Source of the DNA: Chroococcus sp. FPU101
GTDB lineage: Bacteria > Cyanobacteriota > Cyanobacteriia > Cyanobacteriales > Microcystaceae
Assembly (NCBI RefSeq): GCF_017312365.1
Contig: NZ_BLJI01000031.1
Coordinates: 1 to 51,650, forward strand
DNA length: 51,650 nt
Reading direction: 5' to 3'
In this document: in pieces, positions 41,054-50,412 of the stretch
Layout of the letters: every line of letters starts with the position of its first letter
Numbering within the stretch: position 1 is the stretch's first letter
Notes under the pieces: generated by a model
Told to the model about the DNA's origin: nothing
What the model saw: only the letters and a program-made list of their open reading frames with translations
Database searches by the model: none
Translations under genes and position numbers: made by a program

Positions 41054-42568
41054 TTAACTTAAACGACGGATTGCTTCTAATAGACCCCGCGCTTTATTTA
41101 AAGTTTCCTCATATTCTTTTTCGGGGTCAGAGTCGGCGACTAAACCTGCACCCGCTTGTACAGAGACCAGATGATGATTATTGCCCATAGGACGAACAAT
41201 CATTGTCCGAATGGTAATTGCACTATTTAACTGTCCTTCAAAGTCATAATAGCCGTATACACCCGAATAAGGCCCCCTTCTTGCGGGTTCGAGTTCTTTA
41301 ATAATTTCCATTGCTCGAATTTTGGGCGCACCACTAACAGTCCCCGCAGGAAAACACGCCTTCAGTAAGTCCCAAGCGGTTTGATTTGGGTCTAATTCTC
41401 CGATTACATTACTCACAATGTGCATGACGTGAGAATAGCGTTCAATGACCATTAATTCATCAACCTTCACGCTTCCTTTAATACAAACCCGTCCTAAGTC
41501 ATTGCGTCCCAAGTCTACTAGCATGACGTGTTCGGCGATTTCTTTGGGGTCTTGTAATAAATCTTCGGCTAAAGCGTTATCTTCTGCGGGTGTTTTTCCT
41601 CGGCGACGGGTTCCCGCAATAGGTCTTAAAGTCGCTTTCATGGCATTCGTTTCGCGTTCTGCTTTCACCATCACTTCAGGACTTGACCCGATAATCTGCC
41701 AATCGCCAAAGTTATAATAAGCCATGTAGGGAGAAGGATTAATCAGGCGCAACGACCGATAGAGTTCAAACGGGTTCCCTGCATAAGACGCGCTTAAACG
41801 TTGTGACAGAACAACTTGAAAAATATCACCCGCTTTAATGTAGTCTTTGGCTTTGAGTACATTGTCACAGAATTGTTGATGAGGGGTGTTGCTTTCGTAA
41901 TGTAATGGGTTAGAAGGCGATGAATTGAATTCTAAGGCTTTGGCTGTATTGGGAAGTGGCAAGGATAATTTTAAAACCAGTTTAGTAATCCGATCGCAAG
42001 TTTCTTGATACACTTGTTCTAAATTAGTCTGATCTCCTCTCAAATCAGCATAAGCGATCGCCCAGATTTTGCGCTGTACTTGGTCAAAAATAATTAAATT
42101 ATCAACCTGCATCCACACCCCATCAGGTAAATCATTTTCATCCGCTTGGTAAACAGGGACGCGGGGTTCTATCCACTGAATCAACTCATAACCCCAAAAA
42201 CCGAATAAACCGCCGATACCTGGAGGAAGTTGCGGGAGTTGTACTGGATGAATGGGTTCTAAACAGCGCGTTAAAATCTCAAATGGATTTCCTTGAAAAA
42301 CTTCTACTGTTCCATCGCGATGTGTGCGCGTCGTCTGATTTCCTTTCGCTTGTAATACCCAAACGGGGTCACATCCTAAAAAGCTGTAGCGTCCAATATT
42401 TTCTCCCCCTTCTACTGACTCTAGTAAAAAGCTATAAGGTTGTCCTGCACAAACTTTGTACCAAGCAGAGACAGGGGTTTCTAAGTCAGCGATCCATTCT
42501 TGATAAACGGGAATAAAGTTACCTTGTAAGCTCAGTTCTTGAAACTGCTCGAAGGATGGAAACATCAT
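41054..42568 (-). CDS. trpE: Anthranilate synthase component I
   Basis: A 504-residue enzyme that converts chorismate to anthranilate, using ammonia from the TrpG subunit, in the first step of tryptophan synthesis. The N-terminal LLESVEGGENIGRYSFLG carries the LLES motif that binds tryptophan for feedback inhibition. The chorismate-binding core is seen in VVLSQRLSASY, SPEVMVKAE, RPIAGTRRRG and the final IRTMIVRP and VQAGAGLVADSDPEKEYEE. It lies directly downstream of psaD, 113 nt apart. This psaD-trpE adjacency recurs in cyanobacteria and could mean partial co-transcription. The start is one of two consecutive Met codons at 42568. Confidence 0.96.
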   Translation of the reverse strand: MMFPSFEQFQELSLQGNFIPVYQEWIADLETPVSAWYKVCAGQPYSFLLESVEGGENIGRYSFLGCDPVWVLQAKGNQTTRTHRDGTVEVFQGNPFEILTRCLEPIHPVQLPQLPPGIGGLFGFWGYELIQWIEPRVPVYQADENDLPDGVWMQVDNLIIFDQVQRKIWAIAYADLRGDQTNLEQVYQETCDRITKLVLKLSLPLPNTAKALEFNSSPSNPLHYESNTPHQQFCDNVLKAKDYIKAGDIFQVVLSQRLSASYAGNPFELYRSLRLINPSPYMAYYNFGDWQIIGSSPEVMVKAERETNAMKATLRPIAGTRRRGKTPAEDNALAEDLLQDPKEIAEHVMLVDLGRNDLGRVCIKGSVKVDELMVIERYSHVMHIVSNVIGELDPNQTAWDLLKACFPAGTVSGAPKIRAMEIIKELEPARRGPYSGVYGYYDFEGQLNSAITIRTMIVRPMGNNHHLVSVQAGAGLVADSDPEKEYEETLNKARGLLEAIRRLS

Positions 42569-42586
42569 AAATTCACTGAAGAATAA

Positions 42587-42660
42587 CAGTTATCAGCAAT
42601 CAGCCATCAATAAACATTATCAGCTTTTGATGTCTAATGTTGACTGTTCACCGATAACTG
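42587..42660. repeat. Inverted repeat in the psaD-trpE spacer
   Basis: CAGTTATC (42587-42594) and GATAACTG (42653-42660) are complementary with a 58-nt loop that itself holds weakly complementary blocks around ATCAATAAACATTATCAG. The CAGTTATCAG vocabulary recurs at 47310-47335 and 6461-6496, so this is probably a dispersed intergenic repeat rather than a specific attenuator. Confidence 0.35.
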
Positions 42661-42681
42661 AAATCACCTCGATTTTTTTAG

Positions 42682-43110
42682 TTATACATCTGGAGGGTAC
42701 TTACCAGAAAACTTGAGGGTTGCTGGTTCAGGGTTTTTACCAATAGGTCTATCTTTTTTACCAACGTAAGGACGACCTTCATTAACTTTTTCAGGGAAAA
42801 CGCCGTCAGCAGGATGAATGTATTCAACTTCACCATTAGGGAAAATACGGTAAATTTTGTAATTTTCCATTTTGGGTTTAAATCTCGTCCGTAATTGGCT
42901 TCCCATCGCAATACAGTATTCTTTGCGGGCTAAATAAAGAATGTTGTCGCCTTCATTCATAATAGCCGCGCCACCTGTAGGCATTTCAAAGACTTGCTCT
43001 TTGGGGCTTGTCCAAGTGATAGCATACTTTTCTTCAACATCGGCTTTAGTGAGTAAGCCGCCTGTGCTACCACCAAATTTCGGCAGTTGTCCGGTAAGCT
43101 CTTCTGGCAT
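42682..43110 (-). CDS. psaD: Photosystem I subunit II (ferredoxin-docking subunit)
   Basis: A 142-residue stromal-side subunit that stabilises PsaC and docks ferredoxin on photosystem I. The sequence is unmistakable: [40 protein letters not shown], then the basic [20 protein letters not shown] and the terminal FSGKYPPDV. Length matches cyanobacterial PsaD. It starts at ATG 43110 and is followed on the same strand by trpE after 113 nt that contain an inverted repeat. Confidence 0.98.
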   Translation of the reverse strand: MPEELTGQLPKFGGSTGGLLTKADVEEKYAITWTSPKEQVFEMPTGGAAIMNEGDNILYLARKEYCIAMGSQLRTRFKPKMENYKIYRIFPNGEVEYIHPADGVFPEKVNEGRPYVGKKDRPIGKNPEPATLKFSGKYPPDV

Positions 43111-43269
43111 AGGATTCTTATTATTGAAATAAGTGTTTTAGGGCATCCTATCACTCAGGTAGCCATTCTCTATTAAGTTTGTCAAGAACTGTTACAAAAA
43201 CGGGGACTTAGAGGCTAAAAGGCTTCATAGTTTGTAAATATACAACATCCTCATCATTGAGAAAAAGCT

Positions 43270-43890
43270 TTAGTTTTTATTACAGGTAGCGACCATTAAT
43301 CCCCAAGATAGACCGAAACGCATTGTAGACGAGCGAGAAATCACAAAATTAGCATTTTTCAGAAAGTCATGGAATTCTTTCTGTGTATAACATTGTTGAT
43401 GTGCTGGGTCAAAAATCTTGAGAAAAATATCTAATATTTGACAAAATAAAAAATCTTTACACCAATCTAAAATAATTACTTTTCCATTAGGTTTAAGAAC
43501 ACGTCTCATCTCTTCTAATACAGCCGATGGATGGTCAAAGTAATGAAATGAACTCGCACAAATAATTACATCAAAGCTAGAATCAGCAAAAGGTAAGTTG
43601 TCTGCACTCTTCACCTGAAACGAAACTTGTGAATAGTTCTTACATTTATCTTTAGCAATTTCTAGCATCTTCTCTGAAAAATCGATACCGACGATATGTT
43701 GTGTTGGAGACTCATTTAAAATTAATTTCTCAAATTCGCCAGTACCACAAGCAATATCTAGTACAGTTTCTTCTGGTGATATGTTTGACCAATCTTTGAG
43801 AAAGGTTAGCGTATTGTGTAGATAGTCTTTCCAACGTGAATCATAAAATTTAGCTAATTGATTGTATTGATTTTGTACTGGATTATTCAT
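43270..43890 (-). CDS. Class I SAM-dependent methyltransferase (UbiE-like)
   Basis: A 206-residue Rossmann-fold methyltransferase. VLDIACGTGEFEKLIL (about residues 40-55) is motif I, GIDFSEKMLEIAKDK is motif II with its acidic ligand, and FDVIICASSFHYFDHPSAVL is motif IV. MRRVLKPNGKVIILDWCKDF closes the core. The pattern resembles UbiE/Coq5-type enzymes, but the specific quinone signature is not present, so the substrate is open. It is a single gene between psaD (159 nt downstream) and a palindromic repeat cluster upstream. Confidence 0.8.
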   Translation of the reverse strand: MNNPVQNQYNQLAKFYDSRWKDYLHNTLTFLKDWSNISPEETVLDIACGTGEFEKLILNESPTQHIVGIDFSEKMLEIAKDKCKNYSQVSFQVKSADNLPFADSSFDVIICASSFHYFDHPSAVLEEMRRVLKPNGKVIILDWCKDFLFCQILDIFLKIFDPAHQQCYTQKEFHDFLKNANFVISRSSTMRFGLSWGLMVATCNKN

Positions 43891-43967
43891 GATTTATTAG
43901 AATATAAAGAGCATTAATATCGCCAGTGATTAGGGAAAATAAAAGTTAATTTAGTTATCCTACACCA

Positions 43968-44060
43968 CCGTGAAATTCATTTCACGGCTCATAGCATAAG
44001 TCCATTTTAATGAACTAAAATTTTTATGATTAGTCGGTTTTAATCGACTTGTGCTTTGAG
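43968..44060. repeat. Composite palindromic element with three hairpins
   Basis: Three adjacent palindromes: CCGTGAAAT/ATTTCACGG (43968-43987, perfect 9 bp), AGTCCATT/AATGAACT (43999-44016, one mismatch) and AGTCGGTT/AATCGACT (44032-44049, one mismatch). An outer inverted pair, CTCATAGCATAAGTC (43988-44002) against GACTTGTGCTTTGAG (44046-44060), matches at 13 of 15 positions and encloses the last two. This structure is typical of REP-like or MITE-like dispersed elements. It lies between the 43270 methyltransferase start and the rhomboid stop. Confidence 0.65.
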
Positions 44061-44098
44061 ACAAAGAATTTATTCTCTGGCAATCTTTAATCTAAAAT

Positions 44099-45652
44099 TT
44101 ATTTAACTACTTTACCAACTAAAAACAAACTAATCACTAAACCTAATAATAAACCCGTAGCATGACTGAGCATACTAATATGGGGCACAAAATAATCAAA
44201 AGTAAACTGTAGTCCAATCGTCACTATAATTAATTGAATTCGTTTAGCCGTAAATTTCGATTTAGTATAAAACCATTCTTTAATAAAAATAATGAATAAA
44301 GCTCCTAATAAGCCCATAATAGCCGCAGAAGCACCCATCAAAATATAACCATTTTGTTGAGTTTTCAACGATAAAATAGTATAAAGAATCATCGAACCAA
44401 TCCCGCTAAACAGATAAATCAAAAGAAAACGGTAAAAACCGAGCGCAGATTCTACTAAACGACCTAAAATATATAAACCCGACATATTCGTTAATAGATG
44501 TAGCAAGCCAAAATGGAGAAAATTAGCAGTTATCACGCGCCACCATTGTCCTGCTAATACTGCTTCGGGAACTAATGCACCTAATTGATAGAGTCTTTCT
44601 AAATTCTCACTTCCTCCTGTTTTAATTTGCATTCCAAAAAAGGCTAAGTTAACGCCAATAAGTAGATAAGTTGCATAAGCTTTTCGAGTCTTACTAAAAT
44701 TAAAAATTCTTGGATAAAATTCTTGATCGACTTCTAGTTTAATTTGATTGATTATTTGATATGATTCTTTATTTAAAATTTTCTCTGATTCAATATAAGG
44801 ATGATCCAATCGCCAGTCGATCGCTTTCTTTAAAATAAAATCTTTTTGAGTCAAAAGTTCTGCTAAATTACTATAACTATAAGCTTTTTTCCCTGCGATC
44901 ATTTGTGCTGTCCCTAGCCAAAATTGTTGTACAGATAATGGCAACTTTCTTAAAGGAACTTGTAATAATTGTCTAACTTGTAAAACTTGTCCACAAAATG
45001 CCAGCGCATACATTCGAGCTTGATAGACTTGTAGTGGGCTGCCATTTCGCTTTAAAAAGCCTTCAGTTTTCTGATAAATCTTCAGGAGTTTATTTAATTT
45101 TCCCGTTTCGCCTAATGCTCGTAAATAATATAATAATAAATCTGGCTCAGAAAATAAAATATTGTAAGGTAGATAACGCTCAATCCAATTTAAACCATTT
45201 TCCCAATCACCTTGAATATAAAAAGATAAAATTTGTGAATGATGATTATCGTCAGGAAAACTTTTCAGCAAATTCAAAGATTTCTCTAACTTTCCTTCTT
45301 TAGCTAGTGCTAAACTATAAATTAATTTAGGCTGCTGTAACCAACTATCAAAAGGATGTAGTAAACTTAATCCAGTCATCAAAATTTTAGCAGTTCTGTA
45401 TTGTTGTTGAACCATTAATTTCTGATAAACAGAAAAGCCAATTTTAGGAATAATTAAAAAGAATATAACTAAAACTAATCCGATTACTCCTGCTGCTAAA
45501 GTATTAACTAATCTTAGCCCTAAAGTTAGTAATAAAATAAAACCGCTAACTAAAAGCCAACCCTTATTTTTAGGCAAAAAACGGATAAATTCTAAGAAAT
45601 AAAGAAGACAAAAAAAGCAGACTGTGAGAAACAAAAAATCAGAGAGTTTCAT
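44099..45652 (-). CDS. Rhomboid-family intramembrane serine protease
   Basis: A 517-residue membrane protein from ATG 45652, which begins a hydrophobic helix directly. A start at 45715 would overlap the upstream gene. The last 200 residues form the rhomboid core: HFGLLHLLTNMSGLYILGRL, the nucleophile motif GASAAIMG (S442) and the base in SHATGLLLG (H497), so the Ser-His dyad is complete. Residues 1-80 contain about three more helices, and residues 85-315 are a soluble helical region that looks TPR-like (LALAKEGKLEKSLNLLKSF). That insert could bind substrates. It follows the small protein gene at 45682-45888 by 29 nt and may share its transcript. Confidence 0.88.
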   Translation of the reverse strand: MKLSDFLFLTVCFFCLLYFLEFIRFLPKNKGWLLVSGFILLLTLGLRLVNTLAAGVIGLVLVIFFLIIPKIGFSVYQKLMVQQQYRTAKILMTGLSLLHPFDSWLQQPKLIYSLALAKEGKLEKSLNLLKSFPDDNHHSQILSFYIQGDWENGLNWIERYLPYNILFSEPDLLLYYLRALGETGKLNKLLKIYQKTEGFLKRNGSPLQVYQARMYALAFCGQVLQVRQLLQVPLRKLPLSVQQFWLGTAQMIAGKKAYSYSNLAELLTQKDFILKKAIDWRLDHPYIESEKILNKESYQIINQIKLEVDQEFYPRIFNFSKTRKAYATYLLIGVNLAFFGMQIKTGGSENLERLYQLGALVPEAVLAGQWWRVITANFLHFGLLHLLTNMSGLYILGRLVESALGFYRFLLIYLFSGIGSMILYTILSLKTQQNGYILMGASAAIMGLLGALFIIFIKEWFYTKSKFTAKRIQLIIVTIGLQFTFDYFVPHISMLSHATGLLLGLVISLFLVGKVVK

Positions 45653-45681
45653 TAGTGAGGAATGATTAAAATAAAGCTTAA

Positions 45682-45888
45682 TTAAAAAACTTCGTCTTCT
45701 ATTCCTTTCCACCATTCACCCAAATTCATGAGGTCTTGATGAAGTTCGGCTAATGCTGCCATATATTCTGCATCCGAAAGGGTAGAACGACGTTCTTGTA
45801 ATTTTCTCATGCGTAATTGAACCAACATCCAAGGTTTAGAGATACTATTGGTTTCTTCGATATATTTAGCTAACTCATAACTATCCAT
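45682..45888 (-). CDS. Small conserved-looking helical protein
   Basis: A 68-residue acidic protein rich in helix formers (ELAKYIEETNS, QLRMRKLQERRSTLSDAEYM, ALAELHQDLMNLGEWW). It has no signal peptide, membrane helix or cysteine. Starting at ATG 45888, it precedes the rhomboid gene by 29 nt on the same strand and follows the P450 gene region across a 71-nt gap. I do not recognise the family. Its clean start, sensible codon use and same-strand packing support a real gene. It may work with the rhomboid protease, which is inference from position only. Confidence 0.6.
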   Translation of the reverse strand: MDSYELAKYIEETNSISKPWMLVQLRMRKLQERRSTLSDAEYMAALAELHQDLMNLGEWWKGIEDEVF

Positions 45889-45959
45889 GTTAAGTCTAGT
45901 TAATTTAAAATCTAAATTCTTTTATATTTTGAACGATTTTTGAAGTTTGTGCCGTGATT

Positions 45960-47303
45960 TTAATCCTTAAATTTGGTTTTTACTTTTAGCTTAAAGTTTG
46001 CTGGAGGTGCTAGAGTTAAACCGCGACGTACAGGTTGAAGCGGACGAGACGTGGTTAAAGTGAGTTCAAAACGAGAGACGATCGCAGCTAAAATTAATTT
46101 CATCTCTAACATTGCCAAACTCATCCCAATACAGCGACGGCTTCCTCCACCAAAGGGAAAGTATTCATAGGGTGAGTATTGACGTTGTAGGAAACGTTCA
46201 GGTTTAAAGGTCTTCGGTTCTGGATATAAATCTTCTCGTTGATGAACCAAATAAACACAAGGACTCAAAACAGTTCTTTCATTAAAATGATATCCCATCA
46301 AATCAAACGGTTTTTTCAGAATACGAGGAAAACCAATCATTGCAACAGGATAAATTCGCAGGGTTTCCGAACACACTGCACCTAAATAGGGAAGTTTGGC
46401 AATATCTGAAAGCGAGGCATTTTCACCTAAACTCGATAATTCAAAACGTAATTTATCTTTAACCGTAGGCAACGAATAAACCCAGTATAACGCCCAAGTT
46501 AGAGCCGATGCAGTTGTTTCATGACCTGCAACCAACATCGTCATCAACTCATCGTGTATTTCTTCATCTGTCATCGGTTTGCCATCTTCATCTTTTGTCG
46601 CTAGAAGTAGCGTCAGGATATCTTCTTTATCTAAATTATTTTCTTGACGACGTTCTTGAATCTCTCGTCTTAATAGTTCATCTACCTGTTGTTTATAGCG
46701 CAAAAACCGACCCCAAGGGCTAAAATTACCCCAGTCTTGGCGTAATTGAGGAAAAAACAACAATGCTGAAGTTAAAGGAGTGCTTAAAGTTTCCAGTAAT
46801 ATAGTCAGTAATTTCTTAAGTTGATCATAGCGTTGACCTTGCTCTAAGCCGAAAACGACTTGTAAAATCACTTGTAATGTCATTTCTTGTATATCGGTTC
46901 GGACGCGAATAATTTGTCCTTCCTGCCATTTAGCAGTGACTTGGTGAGCAATATTATCAATGATTTGATGATAAGCGCGGAGACGTTCTGCATAAAACGG
47001 TGGAATGAGTAATTTACGGTGTCGTTGATGGGCTTCACCATCTAGTAATGTGATTGAATTAGCACCTAGCAAAAATTTTAGAACTCCGTTTCCAGTACCA
47101 GAATCAAAACAATCTTTATCGGCTGTGAAAATCTCTTGTATTCCTTTCGGATGATTGACATAAATAAAGGGATACTCTTCACTGCCCACAGCAAAAATGT
47201 CACCAAACTGCTGACCGTACTGGTCTAAATATTGGACAGGACGAAAAACTAGATTAAACATCCGCAAAAAACGGGGCGATGTGGGGCGAGGCGGTAAAGT
47301 CAT
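45960..47303 (-). CDS. Cytochrome P450 (CYP110-like)
   Basis: A 447-residue soluble haem monooxygenase. The I-helix oxygen-binding motif AGHETTASALTWALYW, the K-helix ExxR in SETLRIYP, and the haem loop FGGGSRRCIGMSLAMLE with ligand C391 are all intact. No N-terminal membrane anchor is present. Overall sequence and length resemble the cyanobacterial CYP110 family, whose studied members hydroxylate fatty acids or alkanes, but the substrate here is not shown by sequence. It is a single gene, with a dispersed TCAGTTAACAG repeat upstream of its start and petA beyond. Confidence 0.92.
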   Translation of the reverse strand: MTLPPRPTSPRFLRMFNLVFRPVQYLDQYGQQFGDIFAVGSEEYPFIYVNHPKGIQEIFTADKDCFDSGTGNGVLKFLLGANSITLLDGEAHQRHRKLLIPPFYAERLRAYHQIIDNIAHQVTAKWQEGQIIRVRTDIQEMTLQVILQVVFGLEQGQRYDQLKKLLTILLETLSTPLTSALLFFPQLRQDWGNFSPWGRFLRYKQQVDELLRREIQERRQENNLDKEDILTLLLATKDEDGKPMTDEEIHDELMTMLVAGHETTASALTWALYWVYSLPTVKDKLRFELSSLGENASLSDIAKLPYLGAVCSETLRIYPVAMIGFPRILKKPFDLMGYHFNERTVLSPCVYLVHQREDLYPEPKTFKPERFLQRQYSPYEYFPFGGGSRRCIGMSLAMLEMKLILAAIVSRFELTLTTSRPLQPVRRGLTLAPPANFKLKVKTKFKD

Positions 47304-47394
47304 ATTCAGTTAACAGTTATCAGTTAACAGTCATCAGTGAATCGGGTAAGCATTGCCTACCGTACTTCTCTAATATACAAAAATCTATAAATAA

Positions 47395-47415
47395 AGACAG
47401 GCGGTAGGCCTGTCT
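47395..47415 (-). terminator. Terminator of the petC-petA operon
   Basis: AGACAGGC (47395-47402) and GCCTGTCT (47408-47415) form a perfect 8-bp stem with a 5-nt loop. On the minus strand it lies 26 nt after the petA stop and runs into TTATTTATAG, fitting an intrinsic terminator. GCCTACCG at 47355-47362 is also complementary to the loop region. Confidence 0.75.
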
Positions 47416-47440
47416 AAAAGAACGATATATGAAATTGATT

Positions 47441-48403
47441 TTAGAAATTCATTTCAGCTGCTTGAACTCTTTCTACTTGCTTTTTCTTAATGACAAGGAA
47501 AATTTGAGATAGCATAATTCCCGCAAGGAAGACCATTAACCAAGTGATACGCTGTGGGCTTTGTAAGACAACTTCAGTATCTTTTTGACCAAAACCACCG
47601 ACGTTCGGGTTACTGGTGAGAGGGTCGCCCGCTTCAACGGTTTGACCTTCGGAAATAATTAATTCTGGCCCAACGGGAATCTTATCAACCACTTGACCAT
47701 CTTTGGTATTGAGAGTAACTTCATAGCTACCGTCTTCTTGCTTGGTAATTTCAGAGACAGTACCCGCAGCAGAAGCTTTATAAACAGTATTATTGCTCGG
47801 TTCTCCAGTCGGATAAACTTGGCCACGTCCTCGGTTTGCCCCTAAATGAACTGAATATTTACCAAAGTGAATATTTTTATTTTGGGCGGGGTCTGGAGAT
47901 AAAACGGGGAAAACAATTTCTTGATATTGCTCACCAGGTAAGGGGCCAACAATCACAACGTTTTCCATATCTTCTCGATAGGGTTGGAAATAAAGACCGC
48001 CTAATTTTTCTTGTAATTCTTCAGGAATACGGTCTGGAGGGGCGATTTTAAAGCCTTCGGGTAGCATTAAAACAGCACCGACATTTAATCCACCTTTAGA
48101 ACCATCTCCTAAAACCTGTTGACTACTAAGGTCATAGGGGATTTTAACAACCGCTTCAAATACGGTATCAGGTAAAACGGCTTGAGGAATTTCGACCTCT
48201 GCAGGTTTTTGTGCGAGGTGACAGTTAGCACAGACAATACGTCCAGTTGCTTCTCTTGGGGTTAGTGGGGCTGTTTGTTGCGCCCAAAATGGATAAGCAG
48301 AGGCCGATTGAGGAAAGGTAAAATCGCTGATAACTAAAAAAGCAATTGTGGCAATGACCAGCAGTAATCTTTTGCGAATTGCGCCCAGAATAGGTGTTCT
48401 CAT
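47441..48403 (-). CDS. petA: Apocytochrome f
   Basis: A 320-residue c-type cytochrome of the b6f complex that passes electrons from the Rieske protein to plastocyanin or cytochrome c6 in the thylakoid lumen. A signal peptide ends at SASA, leaving YPFWAQQ, whose N-terminal tyrosine amine is the sixth haem ligand. CANCH is the covalent haem site. The C-terminal helix [20 protein letters not shown] anchors the protein, followed by the basic stromal tail [15 protein letters not shown]. It starts at ATG 48403, 45 nt after petC, forming the usual petCA operon. Confidence 0.98.
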   Translation of the reverse strand: MRTPILGAIRKRLLLVIATIAFLVISDFTFPQSASAYPFWAQQTAPLTPREATGRIVCANCHLAQKPAEVEIPQAVLPDTVFEAVVKIPYDLSSQQVLGDGSKGGLNVGAVLMLPEGFKIAPPDRIPEELQEKLGGLYFQPYREDMENVVIVGPLPGEQYQEIVFPVLSPDPAQNKNIHFGKYSVHLGANRGRGQVYPTGEPSNNTVYKASAAGTVSEITKQEDGSYEVTLNTKDGQVVDKIPVGPELIISEGQTVEAGDPLTSNPNVGGFGQKDTEVVLQSPQRITWLMVFLAGIMLSQIFLVIKKKQVERVQAAEMNF

Positions 48404-48448
48404 CTCTAATGTTTAATGAATTGACTTCACAACGTTATGTAACAATTA

Positions 48449-48991
48449 TTAAGCCCACCAGGGGTCTTCGTTGGTGCGAAAATCGGTTTCTGTCCAATTA
48501 GTAAAGACAACTTTATCATCTTCTGTCACGTCAGCATGAACTAACGCTAGAGACAAAGGTGCGGGGCCGCGTACCACTTTTCCTTGTGCGTTGTATTGAG
48601 ATCCATGACAAGGACACATGAATTTATCTTCGCTGGCATTCCAAGGAACAACACAACCTAAGTGAGTACAAACGGCGTTGATCCCATAATTAGCAATGGT
48701 TTTATCGTTTTCAACAACCAAATAAGTCGGGTCGCCTTTTAAACCTTGGGCTAATGTGCGATCGCCAGCATTGTGATTCGCTAAAAATTCACTGACTTTA
48801 ATATCGTTGCCGAGTGCGTCTTTAGCGGTTAGTCCACCACCTGTACCACCCGAAGACGGAGGAATGAAGTATTTAACAACAGGATATAATGCTCCAGCTG
48901 CAACACCTGAAATGGTGCCGAAGGTGAGCAAATTCATAAATTGACGACGACCTAAATCAGGTACATCCGATGAACCAGAAGCTTGTGCCAT
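48449..48991 (-). CDS. petC: Rieske iron-sulfur subunit of cytochrome b6f
   Basis: A 180-residue protein carrying the high-potential [2Fe-2S] cluster that oxidises plastoquinol. The two cluster boxes [10 protein letters not shown] and CPCHGSQY provide two Cys and two His ligands plus the structural disulfide cysteines. Near the N-terminus [14 protein letters not shown] carries the twin arginine for Tat translocation, followed by the membrane helix. It begins the petC-petA operon at ATG 48991. The 281-nt upstream spacer contains a nested palindrome. Cyanobacteria often hold extra petC copies. Operon position suggests this is the main one. Confidence 0.97.
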   Translation of the reverse strand: MAQASGSSDVPDLGRRQFMNLLTFGTISGVAAGALYPVVKYFIPPSSGGTGGGLTAKDALGNDIKVSEFLANHNAGDRTLAQGLKGDPTYLVVENDKTIANYGINAVCTHLGCVVPWNASEDKFMCPCHGSQYNAQGKVVRGPAPLSLALVHADVTEDDKVVFTNWTETDFRTNEDPWWA

Positions 48992-49063
48992 AATTGATCG
49001 ATATAATTGTTAACTTTTGTAAACCTTGAGAAATCAATTTCAGAATTATTACCGCGGAAGGCG

Positions 49064-49105
49064 GTCATCGCAGGCAATGCCTTCGCAAGGCAGTGTACCG
49101 ATGAC
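49064..49105. repeat. Nested palindrome upstream of petC
   Basis: GTCATCG (49064-49070) pairs with CGATGAC (49099-49105), and inside it TGCCTT (49078-49083) pairs with AAGGCA (49087-49092) around CGC. The G/C-rich composition stands out from its AT-rich surroundings and resembles the coaX-end repeat (TGCC...GGCA). It lies between the divergent petC and TPR genes. Short open frames across it are not genes. Confidence 0.55.
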
Positions 49106-49272
49106 ATTTCTGAGAGATTTAGTCATGTTGTTGTTAAAAAGGTTTACAACTACTGTTTTAAATTATTACAGAAAAAGGACAGCTTCTAGAGACGGCATCA
49201 AAAAGCTTCTCGAACAAGAAGACACTTGATTCGCTAAACTATTGTAGTGAGAAAAAAAGAGATAACAATAGA

Positions 49273-50409
49273 ATGCAGGGACTACTTAGTCGGTTATGGC
49301 AATGGCTAAAACGCTTATTTGGTCTAGACAAAACATCTAGCAAAAGAAAACTAGCCCAAGAGTTACCCCCCTTAAGCTCCACAGATTACGAGTTTTTGTA
49401 CATGGAATTACTCGAAGGTATTGCTCATGGTTGGCACGAAGGACGAGTTTTAAAATTCTTTCATACCCTCGATCATCGCAGTCGCCCCAGAGATTGGGTA
49501 ACATGGCTGGAAGGCTATGGTAAAAAAGTACTATCTTCCTCAGCACCGAATCAAATCTTAGCCGCCCGTATGATGCGTTTAGGCGAGTTAGCCCAATCTT
49601 TCCCCGAAATTGAACAAATTGGCGTAATTTCTTCTAAAATCGGGCGTGAACTCTATGCTAAAACCGCAGAAAACCTCGTATGGGAATACGATGGGCCAGA
49701 TGGAGCCGAGCAAACGGTAATTGCTGACTTTCCCATCCCTGAAAAAATCGATACATCAGGTGAAGTCGTACCAGAAACCCTAACCCTAGACGAATTATTA
49801 GCCCGCTTACAAGATGATCCCGAATTAGCGCGGATGATGGGTGAGCAGTTGGGGATTGAAACGACTGATCCTGATACGATTATTAGAACTTTGGTTAATC
49901 AATTTGAATCATCCCAACTTCAACCCAATAATCATGATCCGCTTCCTCAAACCGCAGATGAGTGGTTTGAGCGCGGTATGAAACTTGCAGAAGTATCTGA
50001 CTGGGAAGGTGCGATCGGCTGTTGGGATCAATCGTTGGCTTTAGAACCCGATTCCGCCCAAACATGGCATAATCGTGGTAGTGCATTAGGAATGTTAGGA
50101 CGTTTAGAAGAAGCTTTAGTCAGTTTTGATTATGCGATCGCTTTAGCTCCAGAAGATCCTCAAATCTGGAATATACGAGGAAGTGTCTTTTATAATTTAG
50201 AACGTTGGTCAGAAGCCTTAAAATGTTGGGACAAAACCTTAGAGTTAGACCCAAATTATTACCCTGGTTGGTATAACCGAGGTTGTGTCTTAGAGATATT
50301 AGAACGTAAAGAAGATGCAAAAGCCTCCTATCAAAAAGCCTTAGACATTCAACCCGATTTTGAGGTCGCTAGAGCGCGTTTGAATGATTTATTAGAGGGC
50401 AAAAGTTAA
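49273..50409 (+). CDS. TPR-repeat protein
   Basis: A 378-residue protein. Residues 1-200 are a conserved-looking helical region (ELPPLSSTDYEFLYMELLEG, GWHEGRVLKFF, APNQILAARMMRLGELA). An acidic stretch at about 180-225 follows (TLDELLARLQDDPELARMMG). At least four TPR units fill residues 228-375, visible as AEVSDWEGAIGCWDQSLALE, LGMLGRLEEALVSFDYAIAL, YNLERWSEALKCWDKTLELD and LEILERKEDAKASYQKALDI. TPR arrays bind other proteins, so it is likely a scaffold or assembly factor. It faces away from petC, with 281 nt between starts; a role in photosynthesis is possible but unproven. Confidence 0.85.
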   Translation: MQGLLSRLWQWLKRLFGLDKTSSKRKLAQELPPLSSTDYEFLYMELLEGIAHGWHEGRVLKFFHTLDHRSRPRDWVTWLEGYGKKVLSSSAPNQILAARMMRLGELAQSFPEIEQIGVISSKIGRELYAKTAENLVWEYDGPDGAEQTVIADFPIPEKIDTSGEVVPETLTLDELLARLQDDPELARMMGEQLGIETTDPDTIIRTLVNQFESSQLQPNNHDPLPQTADEWFERGMKLAEVSDWEGAIGCWDQSLALEPDSAQTWHNRGSALGMLGRLEEALVSFDYAIALAPEDPQIWNIRGSVFYNLERWSEALKCWDKTLELDPNYYPGWYNRGCVLEILERKEDAKASYQKALDIQPDFEVARARLNDLLEGKS

Positions 50410-50412
50410 TTT

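Noticed and set aside
42678-42911. Minus-strand 77-codon frame inside psaD
   Set aside because: It is an alternative frame of psaD; the psaD frame is fully conserved.
49007-49229. Two overlapping short plus-strand frames before the TPR gene
   Set aside because: They run across a palindromic repeat, lack ribosome-binding sites and have no recognisable content.
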